In this document: piece by piece, positions 52,595 through 60,321 of the stretch | Numbering within the stretch: the stretch's first letter is position 1 | Layout: each line of letters starts with the position of its first letter | DNA from: Anaeromyxobacter sp. PSR-1 | GTDB lineage: Bacteria > Myxococcota > Myxococcia > Myxococcales > Anaeromyxobacteraceae | Length of the DNA stretch: 60,321 nt | NCBI RefSeq assembly: GCF_000964525.1 | Contig: NZ_BAZG01000011.1 | Location: forward strand, 1 to 60,321 | Direction of reading: 5' to 3' | Made by a program: the position numbers and the translations under genes | The notes under the pieces: generated by a model | Seen by the model: only the letters and a program-made list of their open reading frames with translations | The model's database searches: none | What the model was told of the DNA's origin: nothing

Positions 52595-54214
52595 CTAGCC
52601 TCGCTTGAGCCAGCCGAACAGCCCGCCGCGCCGCTCCTCGCCCGCCGCCGCCGCGGCCTGCTCGCCGGCCGCCTGGCGCCGCCGCGCCTCCTCGGCCAGC
52701 GCGCGCTTCATGGCCTCGGGGGTGTCGCGCGTCGCGAGGCCGATCTCGGTCATGCCCTTCACCGGATCGTCGAAGCTCACCTTGAGCAGGCACTCCTCGT
52801 CGAGCTTGAAGTCGATGCGCCGGCCGGTGGCCGCGGCCGGGAGGCGGATGGAGCCCAGGAACTCCTGGTCCACCAGGAAGTCGGAGTCGCCCTGGTAGAT
52901 GTCGATCTCGATGGGCTGCCCGGGCTCGCGCGGCGGCGGGAGGCGGAAGCTCTTGCTCGCCGGGATGGGCGTGTTCTTCTCCAGCACCTTGCGGAAGTGG
53001 CCGGTGGGGGTGGCGATGCCGATCGGCATCGAGAGCACGTCCACCAGCGTCACCGAGTCGATCTGGTCGATCGAGTCGCCGAGCAGCGCCGCGCCGAGCG
53101 CCACGCACTCGTCGGGGTGGACGCCCTTGCGCGGCGGCTTGCCGAAGTGCTCCTGGATCTTCTGCTGCACGAGCGGCATGCGGCTCTGGCCGCCCACCAG
53201 GATGATCTCGTCGATGTCCTGCGGGCGCAGGCCCTTCTCCTCCATCACCTGGTCGCAGATCTCGAAGGTGCGCTCGACCAGGTCGAGCGTCAGCTCGTTG
53301 AGCTGCTGGCGCGAGAGCGGCATGCGCACGTCGAGCGGCCGCCCCTTGCGCTCCTCGATGAACGGCAGGTCGATGACGACGTTGGGGATGAGGGACAGGT
53401 CGATCTTGGCGGACTCCGCGCCCTTCTTCACCCGCTGCATGGCGATGGGCGACTGCGCCAGGTCGATCTTGTGCTGGCGCCAGAAGTCCTCGAGCACGTA
53501 GTCGATGATCCGGTTGTCGAAGTCCACGCCGCCCAGGAACGTGTCGCCGCCGGTGGCCAGCACCTCGAACACGTTGCCGGAGAGCTGGAGCACCGAGACG
53601 TCGAACGTGCCGCCGCCCAGGTCGTAGACCAGCACCTTCTGGTCGAGCCCGCGCGAGAAGCCGTACGCGAGCGCGGCCGCGGTGGGCTCGTTGACGATGC
53701 GCTTCACCTCGAACCCGGCGATGCGCCCCGCCTCGCGCACCGCCTGGCGCTGCGCGTCGGAGTAGTAGGCCGGCACCGAGATGATGGCCCCGGCCAGCTC
53801 CTTCTGCAGGAACGCCTCCGCGATGGTGCGGATGTGGGCGAGCACGAGCGCGCTGATCTGCGGGAGCGTGTGGACCTGCCCGCCGAGCAGCACCGCCGCC
53901 TCGCCGCTCGGCCCCTCCACGATGTCGTACGAGTAGTAGTTGCGCAGCTCCTGCACGACCTTGGAGTTCCACTTGCGGCCGATGAGCCGCTTCGCGCCGT
54001 AGATGGTGTTCTTGGGGTTGGTGACGAGCTGGTCCTTCGCCACCCCGCCCACCAGCACGTCGCCCTTGTCGCTCAGCGCCACCACCGTCGGCAGGATCAG
54101 GTTGCCGCGGTCGGTCGGGACGACCTTGGGGATGCGGTTCCGCACGTACGCGACGCACGCGTTGGTCGTGCCGAGGTCGATGCCGATGATGGGCTTTTCC
54201 CGCGCGCCTGCCAT
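52595..54214 (-). CDS. Short Hsp70/DnaK-like chaperone
   Basis: 539 residues from the ATG at 54212-54214. The ATPase domain is complete ([54 protein letters not shown]), and the substrate-binding beta domain has [16 protein letters not shown] and EIDIYQGDS. The helical lid is short and the C terminus is [14 protein letters not shown], with no EEVD-like acidic tail, about 100 residues shorter than DnaK. It is therefore an Hsp70 paralogue, not DnaK itself, with two small partner genes downstream and no DnaJ beside it. GrpE lies elsewhere in the window. Confidence 0.88.
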   Translation of the reverse strand: MAGAREKPIIGIDLGTTNACVAYVRNRIPKVVPTDRGNLILPTVVALSDKGDVLVGGVAKDQLVTNPKNTIYGAKRLIGRKWNSKVVQELRNYYSYDIVEGPSGEAAVLLGGQVHTLPQISALVLAHIRTIAEAFLQKELAGAIISVPAYYSDAQRQAVREAGRIAGFEVKRIVNEPTAAALAYGFSRGLDQKVLVYDLGGGTFDVSVLQLSGNVFEVLATGGDTFLGGVDFDNRIIDYVLEDFWRQHKIDLAQSPIAMQRVKKGAESAKIDLSLIPNVVIDLPFIEERKGRPLDVRMPLSRQQLNELTLDLVERTFEICDQVMEEKGLRPQDIDEIILVGGQSRMPLVQQKIQEHFGKPPRKGVHPDECVALGAALLGDSIDQIDSVTLVDVLSMPIGIATPTGHFRKVLEKNTPIPASKSFRLPPPREPGQPIEIDIYQGDSDFLVDQEFLGSIRLPAAATGRRIDFKLDEECLLKVSFDDPVKGMTEIGLATRDTPEAMKRALAEEARRRQAAGEQAAAAAGEERRGGLFGWLKRG

Positions 54215-54277
54215 GGCCCCGAAACCTAGCACAGGAACCGGCGGCACCCGAACCCGGGGCGCGGGGCGCCGCCGCGG

Positions 54278-56458
54278 CTAGAACGGAACGTCGTCGCCGC
54301 CGTCCGGGTCCCCGCCGCCCGGCTCCACCGCCGCGTCGGCCGGGACGGGCCCGCGCCGCGGCGCCGGCTCGCCGAACAGCGCCGGGACGACGCTCGGATC
54401 GCGCGGCGGGAGCCCGGTCGCGGGCGGGGGCGCCGCGCCCAGGGCCGCCGGGAGGCCGGGATCGTCGAGCTGCCACCGCTCGAACAGCTCCGGCTCGGCG
54501 GGCAGCTCCTCGAGGAAGCGCGACGCCTTCATCACCACGCGCTCGCGGTCCCGCGGCGCGGCGACCACCGGGTAGGTCAGGTACAGCTCGTCCTTGGCGC
54601 GGGTGCTCGCGACGTAGAACAGCCGCCGCTCCTCCTCCTCGCCGTCGAGGTCCTTCAGCGCCTGCGCCGAGGGGAAGCGGCCGTCGGCGAGCCACACCAC
54701 GAACACCGCCCGCCACTCGAGGCCCTTCGCCTGGTGCACCGACGAGAGGATCATCTTCTCGTCCGGCTCGCCGCCCTCCGAGACGGTCTCGGCCGAGATC
54801 TCCGTGAGCAGCGCGATCTCGGAGAGGAACGCCTCGGTGTCCTCGTAGCCGCGCGCGTACTGCGCGAGCTGCTGCACGTCCTCGACGCGCTGGTCGGCGT
54901 TCAGGAACTCGGCCCGCAGGTACTCCTCGTAGCCGCCGTCCAGCACCTTCTCGATGGCCTCGCCGGGCAGGTCGGAGGTGGGCGGCCGCGCCAGCGCGCG
55001 CAGGAGCTGGGCGAGCCGGGTGTAGCCGGCGCGCCCCTTGGCCGGCACGTGCGAGGCGACGTCCGGCGCGAGCAGCTCGTCCACGGTGCCGCGCCCGCGG
55101 CTGCGCCGCAGCGCGAACGCGCTCCACACCGCGTCGGCGGTGGCGGTGCCGACGCCGGGGGTGATCTTGAGGCAGCGCTTCAGCGCCAGCTCGTCGCCCG
55201 GGTTGCGCGCGAAGCGCAGGTGCGCGAGCACGTCCTTCACGTGCGCGGCCTCGAAGAAGCGGACGCCGCTGCGGACGACGAACGGGATCCCGCGCCGCGC
55301 CAGCTCGAACTGGATCTCCATCGAGTGGTGGTGCGCGCGGTACAGCACCGCGATCTCCGGGAGCGGGATGCCCTCGTCGCGCAGCTCGAGCACCCGCTGC
55401 GCCACGAACGCCGCCTGCTGCTGCACGTCGCGGCAGGGCACCACCGCCGGCAGGGTCCCGTCGCGCCGGACGCTCGACAGCTCCTTCTCGAACTGCCGGA
55501 CGTTCGCGGCGATCGACGCGTTCGCGAGCGAGAGGATCTGCGGGGTGGAGCGGTAGTTGACCGTCAGGTCGAAGCGCCGCGCGTCCGGGTAGCGCTTCTC
55601 GAACTCGAGGATGTTCGCGAAGTGGGCCCCGCGGAACGAGTAGATACTCTGCGCGTCGTCGCCCACCACGCACAGGTTCCGGTGCTCGGCGGCGATGAGG
55701 TCCACCACGTCGCCCTGCAGGCGGTTGGTGTCCTGGTACTCGTCCACCAGCACGTGCCGGTAGCGCGCGGCCAGCGCGCGGCGGACGTGCTCGCGCTCGG
55801 CGAGCAGGATCTTCCAGTTGAGCAGCAGGTCGTCGAAGTCCATCGCGTTGAGCGCGTGCTTGCGCTCCGCGTAGCGGCGGGCCACCCGCAGCACGTCGTC
55901 GGTGAGCGGGACGAACTGCGGGCGGCGGTCGGCGAGCACGTCGGCGAGCGGGGTCTGCGTGTTCACCGCCATCGAGACGAGGTCGATGAGGACGTCGGCC
56001 TTCGGGAAGCGGCGCGCGCCCACCGCCAGCCCGCACTCGGCGATGGCCGCGGTCATCACGTCGCGCGAGTCCTCGCGGTCGAGGATGGAGTAGCCGCGCT
56101 GGTAGCCCAGCTCCGCGGCGTGCTCGCGCAGCACCTCGTGCGCGACGTGGTGGAACGTGCCGCCGGCGATGCGGCGCGTGTCCACCCGGCAGACCTCCTC
56201 CACGCGGCGGAGCATCTCGCGGGCCGCCTTGTTGGTGAAGGTGAGGAGGAGGATGCCCTCCGGCGCGACGCCGTCCGCGACCAGCCGCGCCACGCGCCAG
56301 GTGAGCGTGCGCGTCTTGCCCGAGCCCGCGCCGGCGATCACCAGGATCGGCCCGTCGCCCGCCTCGACGACGGCGATCTGCTGGTCGTTCAGGAGCCCCT
56401 GGTAGTTGAGCGCGCGGGCGGGCGGGGAGGCCGCCTTGAGCTGGTAATGCCGGGACAT
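54278..56458 (-). CDS. UvrD/PcrA-type DNA helicase
   Basis: 726 residues, superfamily 1A. Motif I LVIAGAGSGKTRTL, motif II VDEYQDTN, motif III VVGDDAQSIYSFRGA, motif IV DLTVNYRST, motif V SSVHQAKGLEWRAVFV and motif VI ASTRAKDELYLTYP are intact. The about 70 C-terminal residues are a Pro/Ala/Gly/Asp-rich disordered tail ending GGDDVPF. The 1B and 2B inserts are normal length. It is likely a 3'-5' helicase in repair or replication-restart. A predicted promoter (56474-56502) lies directly upstream. Confidence 0.93.
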   Translation of the reverse strand: MSRHYQLKAASPPARALNYQGLLNDQQIAVVEAGDGPILVIAGAGSGKTRTLTWRVARLVADGVAPEGILLLTFTNKAAREMLRRVEEVCRVDTRRIAGGTFHHVAHEVLREHAAELGYQRGYSILDREDSRDVMTAAIAECGLAVGARRFPKADVLIDLVSMAVNTQTPLADVLADRRPQFVPLTDDVLRVARRYAERKHALNAMDFDDLLLNWKILLAEREHVRRALAARYRHVLVDEYQDTNRLQGDVVDLIAAEHRNLCVVGDDAQSIYSFRGAHFANILEFEKRYPDARRFDLTVNYRSTPQILSLANASIAANVRQFEKELSSVRRDGTLPAVVPCRDVQQQAAFVAQRVLELRDEGIPLPEIAVLYRAHHHSMEIQFELARRGIPFVVRSGVRFFEAAHVKDVLAHLRFARNPGDELALKRCLKITPGVGTATADAVWSAFALRRSRGRGTVDELLAPDVASHVPAKGRAGYTRLAQLLRALARPPTSDLPGEAIEKVLDGGYEEYLRAEFLNADQRVEDVQQLAQYARGYEDTEAFLSEIALLTEISAETVSEGGEPDEKMILSSVHQAKGLEWRAVFVVWLADGRFPSAQALKDLDGEEEERRLFYVASTRAKDELYLTYPVVAAPRDRERVVMKASRFLEELPAEPELFERWQLDDPGLPAALGAAPPPATGLPPRDPSVVPALFGEPAPRRGPVPADAAVEPGGGDPDGGDDVPF

Positions 56459-56473
56459 GCGTTCAGGGCAGCC

Positions 56474-56502
56474 AAGCTAGCAGGCGATATCGGCCGGGTC
56501 AA
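56474..56502 (-). promoter_or_regulatory. Predicted sigma-70-type promoter of the helicase gene
   Basis: Minus-strand TTGACC (56497-56502), a 17-bp spacer and TAGCTT (56474-56479), 15 bp upstream of the helicase ATG. The -10 is identical to that of grpE. Confidence 0.55.
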
Positions 56503-56595
56503 ACCAGCGGCCCCGGCGGCGGCGGTGCTTCACGATACGTGAATTATGGCCGAAAAGTTGGAGGGGCCCACCTCGCCGCTTAGCATCCCACCCCG

Positions 56596-57261
56596 ATGTC
56601 GCCGCTGCGCACGCTGCCCGTCGCGCTGGCCGGCCTGCTGGCCGCCTGCGCGGGCCCGATGCGCGCCGCCCGCGACAACCCCCTGCCCCCGCCCGCCCAG
56701 GGCCGGGCCGGCATCCGCGAACCGGATGCCGGCCCGGCTCGAGGTGTCGCCCCCGTCCGCGCGCGCGCCGTGCCCCGCCCGCTGCCGCGCGCGCTCGCGG
56801 TGGAGCGCGCGGTCGCGACCGCGGCGCGGCTGGTGGGCGCCCGCGAGATCGTCGTCGACGGGGCCCGGTTCGGCGACGGCTGCGCCGCGCTGGTCCGCGC
56901 CGCCTACGACCGGGCCGGCGCCCCGCTCCCGCCGGACGCCGACCCGCGGGCCCTCCACGCGCTGGCCCGCGACCGCGGCGTCGCGAGGCGCTGGGCCCCC
57001 GCCGCCGGCGACCTGGCGTTCCTGGCCGATCGGCCCGGCGGGCCGGTCGAGCACGTGGGCCTGGTCGAGTCGGCGGGCAAGGACGGCACCGCCGTGGTGC
57101 TCCACCTCACCGAGCACGGCGTGGCCCGGATCCGCGTGAACCTCGGCAAGGCCTGGAAGCTCAAGGGCGACGACGGCCGCACCGTGAACGACCTGCTGGT
57201 GGTCGGCGGCGGCCGCCTCCCCGCCGGACGGCTGCTGGTGGGCTACGCCAGGCTGCTCTGA
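56596..57261 (+). CDS. NlpC/P60-like lipoprotein
   Basis: 221 residues from the ATG at 56596. A lipobox LLAACAG (Cys18) and a Pro/Arg-rich linker (about 20-65) precede a domain with FGDGCAALVRAAYDRAGAPLP (candidate nucleophile Cys96), AAGDLAFLADRPGGPVEHVGLVES (His153) and VVLHLTEHG (His169 or His173 as third residue). This resembles NlpC/P60 with the common D-C-S-G block altered to D-G-C-A. Peptidoglycan hydrolase activity is likely but the substitution leaves it open. Its end overlaps the convergent amidohydrolase by 19 bp. Confidence 0.7.
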   Translation: MSPLRTLPVALAGLLAACAGPMRAARDNPLPPPAQGRAGIREPDAGPARGVAPVRARAVPRPLPRALAVERAVATAARLVGAREIVVDGARFGDGCAALVRAAYDRAGAPLPPDADPRALHALARDRGVARRWAPAAGDLAFLADRPGGPVEHVGLVESAGKDGTAVVLHLTEHGVARIRVNLGKAWKLKGDDGRTVNDLLVVGGGRLPAGRLLVGYARLL

Positions 57262-58844
57262 CCGGCGACCACCCGACCGCCGACGACCGTGGCCAGGAGA
57301 CCGATCGCCGGCAGCGCCTCCGGCGGGACCGCGAGCACGTCGTCCTCGAAGGCGGTGAGGTCGGCGTCCATCCCCTCGCGGATCATCCCGCGGCGCCCCT
57401 CGGCGAATGCGGCCCAGGCCGCTCCCCCGGTGAACGCCCGGAGCGCCGCCTCCCGCGAGACCGCCTCCTGCGGCTGGAACGGCGCGCCGTCCGGCCCCCG
57501 TCGCGCCTCCGCCGCGCACAGCCCGGCGCGCGGGTCGGGCGACTCGATGGGGAAGTCCGAGCCGAACGCCAGCACCGCCCCGGCCGCGGCGGCGCTGCGC
57601 CAGGCGTAGGCACCGCGCAGCCGCTCGGTCCCCTCCCCCAGCCGCGCGGGCACCCAGGCGGCGTCGCTCGTGGCGTGGACCGGCTGCATCGAGGCGACCG
57701 CGCCGGTCTCGGCGAGGAGCGGCAGGTCCGCGGGCTGGAGGATCTGGAGGTGCTCGACGCGCGGGCGGAGCGGGCGCAGCGCGGGGCCGGCGTCCCGGAA
57801 CGCCCGGAGCACCTCGCGCACGGCCCGGTCGCCGATGGCGTGGACGGCCGGCTGCATCCCGGCCCGGACCACCGCCTCGAGCCGCGCCCGGAGCTCGTCC
57901 GGCGCGGTGAGCAGGAGCCCGCGGTTCCCCGGGTCGTCGGCGTAGTCCTCGAGCAGCGCCGCGCCGCGGCTGCCCAGGGCGCCGTCGGCGAACAGCTTCA
58001 CCGCCCGCACCTCGAGCCGGCCGCCCAGCTCCGGCGTCCCCCGCCAGCGCTCCAGCTCGGCCTCGAGCACCGGGCGCGGCGCCAGGCCGTCGATCATGGC
58101 GTACACGCGCAGCGGCAGCCGGCCCGCCCCGGCGAGGCGGCGGTACGCGTCGAGGACGTCCGGCTCGACGCCGGCGTCGTGCACGCCGGTGAGCCCGAGG
58201 CCGGCCAGCTCGTCGAGCCCGGCGAGCAGCAGCTCCTCCAGCTCCTCCGGGCCGGGCCGCGGCAGGCGCGCGGTGACGAGGTCCATCGCCGCGTCCACCA
58301 GCACGCCGGTGGGCAGGCCGGCCGCGTCGCGGAGGATCCGTCCCCCCGGCGGATCCGCGGTGCCCGGGCCGATGCCCGCCGCGGCGAGCGCCGCGCCGTT
58401 CACCCAGCAGGCGTGCCCGTCCACGCGGAACAGCACCACCGGGTGATCGGGCGCCGCGCGGGAGAGCGGGCCGGCCTCCGGGAACGCGCCCCCGGGCCAG
58501 CGGTTCTGGTCCCAGCCGCGGCCGCGGATCCAGCGCCCCGGCGGCGTGGCGCGGGCGCGCTCGGCCACGCGCGCCGCGCAGGCCTCGGCGCTCTCGGCCC
58601 CCTCGCAGCGGACCTCGCGGCGCGCGCGGGCGAGGCCGAGCACGTGCCCGTGCGCGTCCACCAGGCCGGGCACGGCGCTCCCGCGGCCCAGGTCGAGCCG
58701 GCGCGCCCCCGGGGCCGCGCGGGCGGCGCACTCCGCCGGCTCGCCCACGCACAGGAAGCGGCCGTCGCGGATCAGCGCGGCCCCGGCGCGCGGGCGCGCC
58801 GGGTCGAGCGTGTGCAGCGTGCCGACCACCAGCAGATCGTCCAT
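57243..58844 (-). CDS. Amidohydrolase family protein (YtcJ-like)
   Basis: 533 residues from the ATG at 58842-58844. The strand-helix start DDLLVVGTLHTLDP and the metal motif VPGLVDAHGHVLGLA (HxH) lie in the first 70 residues. Further family blocks are RWIRGRGWDQNRWPGG, GVHDAGVEPDVLDAY, AVHAIGDRAVREVL, RVEHLQILQPADLP and FGSDFPIESPDPRAGL, which match the amidohydrolase-3/YtcJ group. These act on N-acyl or formamide-type substrates; the physiological one is unknown. Convergent overlap of 19 bp with the NlpC-like gene. Confidence 0.9.
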   Translation of the reverse strand: MDDLLVVGTLHTLDPARPRAGAALIRDGRFLCVGEPAECAARAAPGARRLDLGRGSAVPGLVDAHGHVLGLARARREVRCEGAESAEACAARVAERARATPPGRWIRGRGWDQNRWPGGAFPEAGPLSRAAPDHPVVLFRVDGHACWVNGAALAAAGIGPGTADPPGGRILRDAAGLPTGVLVDAAMDLVTARLPRPGPEELEELLLAGLDELAGLGLTGVHDAGVEPDVLDAYRRLAGAGRLPLRVYAMIDGLAPRPVLEAELERWRGTPELGGRLEVRAVKLFADGALGSRGAALLEDYADDPGNRGLLLTAPDELRARLEAVVRAGMQPAVHAIGDRAVREVLRAFRDAGPALRPLRPRVEHLQILQPADLPLLAETGAVASMQPVHATSDAAWVPARLGEGTERLRGAYAWRSAAAAGAVLAFGSDFPIESPDPRAGLCAAEARRGPDGAPFQPQEAVSREAALRAFTGGAAWAAFAEGRRGMIREGMDADLTAFEDDVLAVPPEALPAIGLLATVVGGRVVAGQSSLA

Positions 58845-58989
58845 GGAGCCCCCGGCGGCCGCCGCGCGGCGGCGCAGGGCGGTGTGTAGCGCCGCCTGCA
58901 CCGCCTGTCACCCCCGCCCGCGCGCCGATGCGCGGGACGAGCTCGCGGCGAGCGGGGTCCCGGAGGTCAGGCGCGAGCGGGCACGCGCA

Positions 58990-60135
58990 TCACGCGGCCG
59001 GCACGCTCGGGCCGGCGCGCTCGGTGCGCTGCCAGGCGGCGCGCTGGCTGCGGCGCAGGAACCGCCACAGCCCCACCGCCAGCGCGGCGTTCATGGCCAC
59101 GAAGTAGTGCGCCAGCGAGGCGAGCCGGCGCACCGGGCCCCGCAGCCCGGCCGCGCCGTGCCGGCCCGCCAGCGCCAGGCCGTAGAACGCGGCCTGCGCG
59201 AGCAGCAGCGCCCGGTAGCCCCACGCGCCGGGCGCGGCGGCGAGCAGCCCGTTCGCGACCGCCGCGGCGGCGAGCAGGAACGGCGCCGACCACCGCAGCA
59301 GCTTGTGCGAGACGAACGCGAAGCACAGGAACCCGGTGCGCGGGTCGAGCAGCTCCGGCACCCGCGCCAGCGCCTGCCAGTTGCCCGCGCCGATGCGCGC
59401 GCGCCGCCCGAACTCGTGCCCGGCGTCCTCGGTGGTCTCCTCGAACGCGACCGCGTCCGGCTCGAACGGCACCTCCCACCCCCGGGCCGCGATCCGCACC
59501 GGGATGACGAAGTCGTCCACGATGGTGTCGGGCGGGAGCGGCGAGAACAGGATGCGGCGGATGGCGTAGAGGCCGCCGTTCGCGCCCAGCACGCAGCCGT
59601 GCTTGCCCTCGTAGTACTTGATGGCGGTCTCGTACTTCCAGTACAGGCTCTCCTCGAACTCGCGGCGGGTCGGGTTGAACAGCCGCAGCCGCCCCACCAC
59701 CGCCCCCACGCCAGGCTCGCGGAAGCGCCGCGCCAGCGCGCGGAGCGCGCCCCGCTCCAGCATCACGTTCGCGTCGGTGAGCACCACCAGGTCTCCGCGG
59801 GCCTGCGGCACCAGCCGCGAGAGGACGCTCGCCTTGCCGCCGCGCGGCGCGAGCGCGTGCACCTTCACCCGCGCGCCGCCCACCTCGCGGGCGATCTGGG
59901 CGGTGCGGTCGGTGCACCCGTCGCAGCCCACCACGATCTCGAGCCGGTCCGGCGGGTAGTCGAGGGCGAGGCAGTTCTCGATCTTGCGGCGGATCCAGGC
60001 CTCCTCGTCGAAGGCCGAGAACAGCAGCGTCACCGTGGGCCACGCCTCCGCGGCCCGGCCGCGGCGGTCGTCGCCGCCGGACACGAACCGGACGGCGGCG
60101 AGGGCCTCGCGCACCCCGTCCCAGACGGCGAGCAC
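58990..60135 (-). CDS. Membrane glycosyltransferase, family 2
   Basis: At least 381 residues. The GT2 core has VTLLFSAFDEEAWIRRKIENCLALDYP, EIVVGCDGCTDRTAQIA (D-x-D-like), VVLTDANVMLERGAL and the acceptor-site Asp pair TIVDDFVIPVR. Three or more C-terminal hydrophobic segments (about 285-380) suggest the membrane channel of a hyaluronan-synthase/cellulose-like enzyme. The GTG used as start (60133-60135) falls inside a hydrophobic segment (CFWLALALVAFTYAGYPLVLA) that is open upstream to about 60250 without an ATG, GTG or TTG. The true start is therefore probably upstream, perhaps a CTG, or there is a one-base error near 60190, where an ATG lies in another frame. Confidence 0.85.
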   Translation of the reverse strand: MLAVWDGVREALAAVRFVSGGDDRRGRAAEAWPTVTLLFSAFDEEAWIRRKIENCLALDYPPDRLEIVVGCDGCTDRTAQIAREVGGARVKVHALAPRGGKASVLSRLVPQARGDLVVLTDANVMLERGALRALARRFREPGVGAVVGRLRLFNPTRREFEESLYWKYETAIKYYEGKHGCVLGANGGLYAIRRILFSPLPPDTIVDDFVIPVRIAARGWEVPFEPDAVAFEETTEDAGHEFGRRARIGAGNWQALARVPELLDPRTGFLCFAFVSHKLLRWSAPFLLAAAAVANGLLAAAPGAWGYRALLLAQAAFYGLALAGRHGAAGLRGPVRRLASLAHYFVAMNAALAVGLWRFLRRSQRAAWQRTERAGPSVPAA

Positions 60136-60250
60136 GAGCGGGTACCCGGCGTAGGTGAACGCGACGAGGGCGAGCGCGAGCCAGAAGCATCGCTTCCATG
60201 GCGGCAGCGGGCGAGCAACCCGCGCGCCAGCGCTCCGATGCCGCTCGGGG

Positions 60251-60321
60251 CTAGTGCCCCCCGCCGAACTCCACCGGCTCGGGCGCCGGCGCCGGCCGGG
60301 GCGCGGGCGGGGCGGAGCACC
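60251..60321 (-). CDS. C-terminal end of an upstream gene
   Basis: The last 23 codons before a TAG at 60251-60253, reading ...PAPRPAPAPEPVEFGGGH. The Ala/Pro tether and the EFGGGH ending look like the disordered tail of a membrane or secreted protein, and the frame is open to the window edge. It lies about 116 bp upstream of the assigned glycosyltransferase start and likely in the same operon. Family unknown. Confidence 0.55.
   Translation of the reverse strand, partial: CSAPPAPRPAPAPEPVEFGGGH

Noticed and set aside
51600-56036. 1478-residue minus-strand frame across the tRNA and chaperone genes
   Set aside because: It crosses the tRNA-Val gene and reads out of frame through the Hsp70 and helicase genes; a shadow frame.

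Overview
The window looks like chromosomal DNA of a very GC-rich myxobacterial anaerobe or facultative anaerobe. Anaeromyxobacter or a close relative is the best guess, inferred from gene content and composition and not from any search. Supporting features are the extreme GC bias at third codon positions, GTG starts, a sigma-54 response-regulator culture, an octaheme cytochrome c, a fumarate/aspartate (aspA-dcu) module, PilZ and DUF-type myxobacterial proteins, and lipoproteins with low-complexity linkers.

Positions 1 to about 7994 are the right part of an integrated mobile island, visibly less GC-rich than the rest. It holds a truncated gene at the left edge, a three-gene minus-strand cassette with a DUF5681 phage-type protein, and a long divergent intergenic region packed with GTAGG/CCTAC repeats. 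It also carries a two-gene candidate defence operon (a coiled-coil membrane protein translationally coupled to an AbiJ-NTD4/HEPN protein), a DUF2188 plus Cas2/VapD-like small gene pair, and a tyrosine integrase. The island ends at a 3' half of a tRNA-Thr(CGT) gene followed by that tRNA's own hairpin/terminator. The intact tRNA should therefore lie to the left of the window.

Positions 8.2-16.6 kb are mixed chromosomal genes: an ArgP/LysE-type divergent pair for basic amino acid export, a frameshifted DUF4375 gene, DUF305, flavodoxin, an Xre/MbcA-RES toxin-antitoxin pair with two palindromes over its promoter and start, a proline-glutamine-repeat lipoprotein, GNAT and truncated haemoglobin.

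Positions 16.7-24.0 kb form a coherent C4-dicarboxylate regulon. An outer-membrane porin, a Dcu antiporter and aspartase form an operon behind a near-perfect -24/-12 promoter. Next to it are a sigma-54 activator and a histidine kinase carrying a periplasmic solute-binding domain. Positions 24.1-29.9 kb hold an octaheme HAO-like cytochrome c, a NarX/NarL-like two-component pair, a TDT-family transporter and a small membrane partner, all on the minus strand.

Positions 30.1-41.5 kb contain DUF2239 plus GIY-YIG, glutamate dehydrogenase, an ABC exporter, PilZ, and a protein-quality-control cluster (HtrA, GrpE, FtsH) that includes a free-standing sigma-70 region-1.1-like protein. Positions 41.7-49.9 kb hold Nudix, a beta-CASP MBL nuclease, patatin, a truncated homocysteine methyltransferase remnant, prephenate dehydratase, a HAD phosphatase, a STAS-like protein and a PAS histidine kinase. 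Positions 50.2-60.3 kb hold small lipoproteins, tRNA-Val(CAC), a short Hsp70 with two small partners, a UvrD-type helicase, an NlpC/P60-like lipoprotein, a YtcJ-type amidohydrolase, a membrane glycosyltransferase and the tail of another gene. No CRISPR array, rRNA or insertion sequence was seen.
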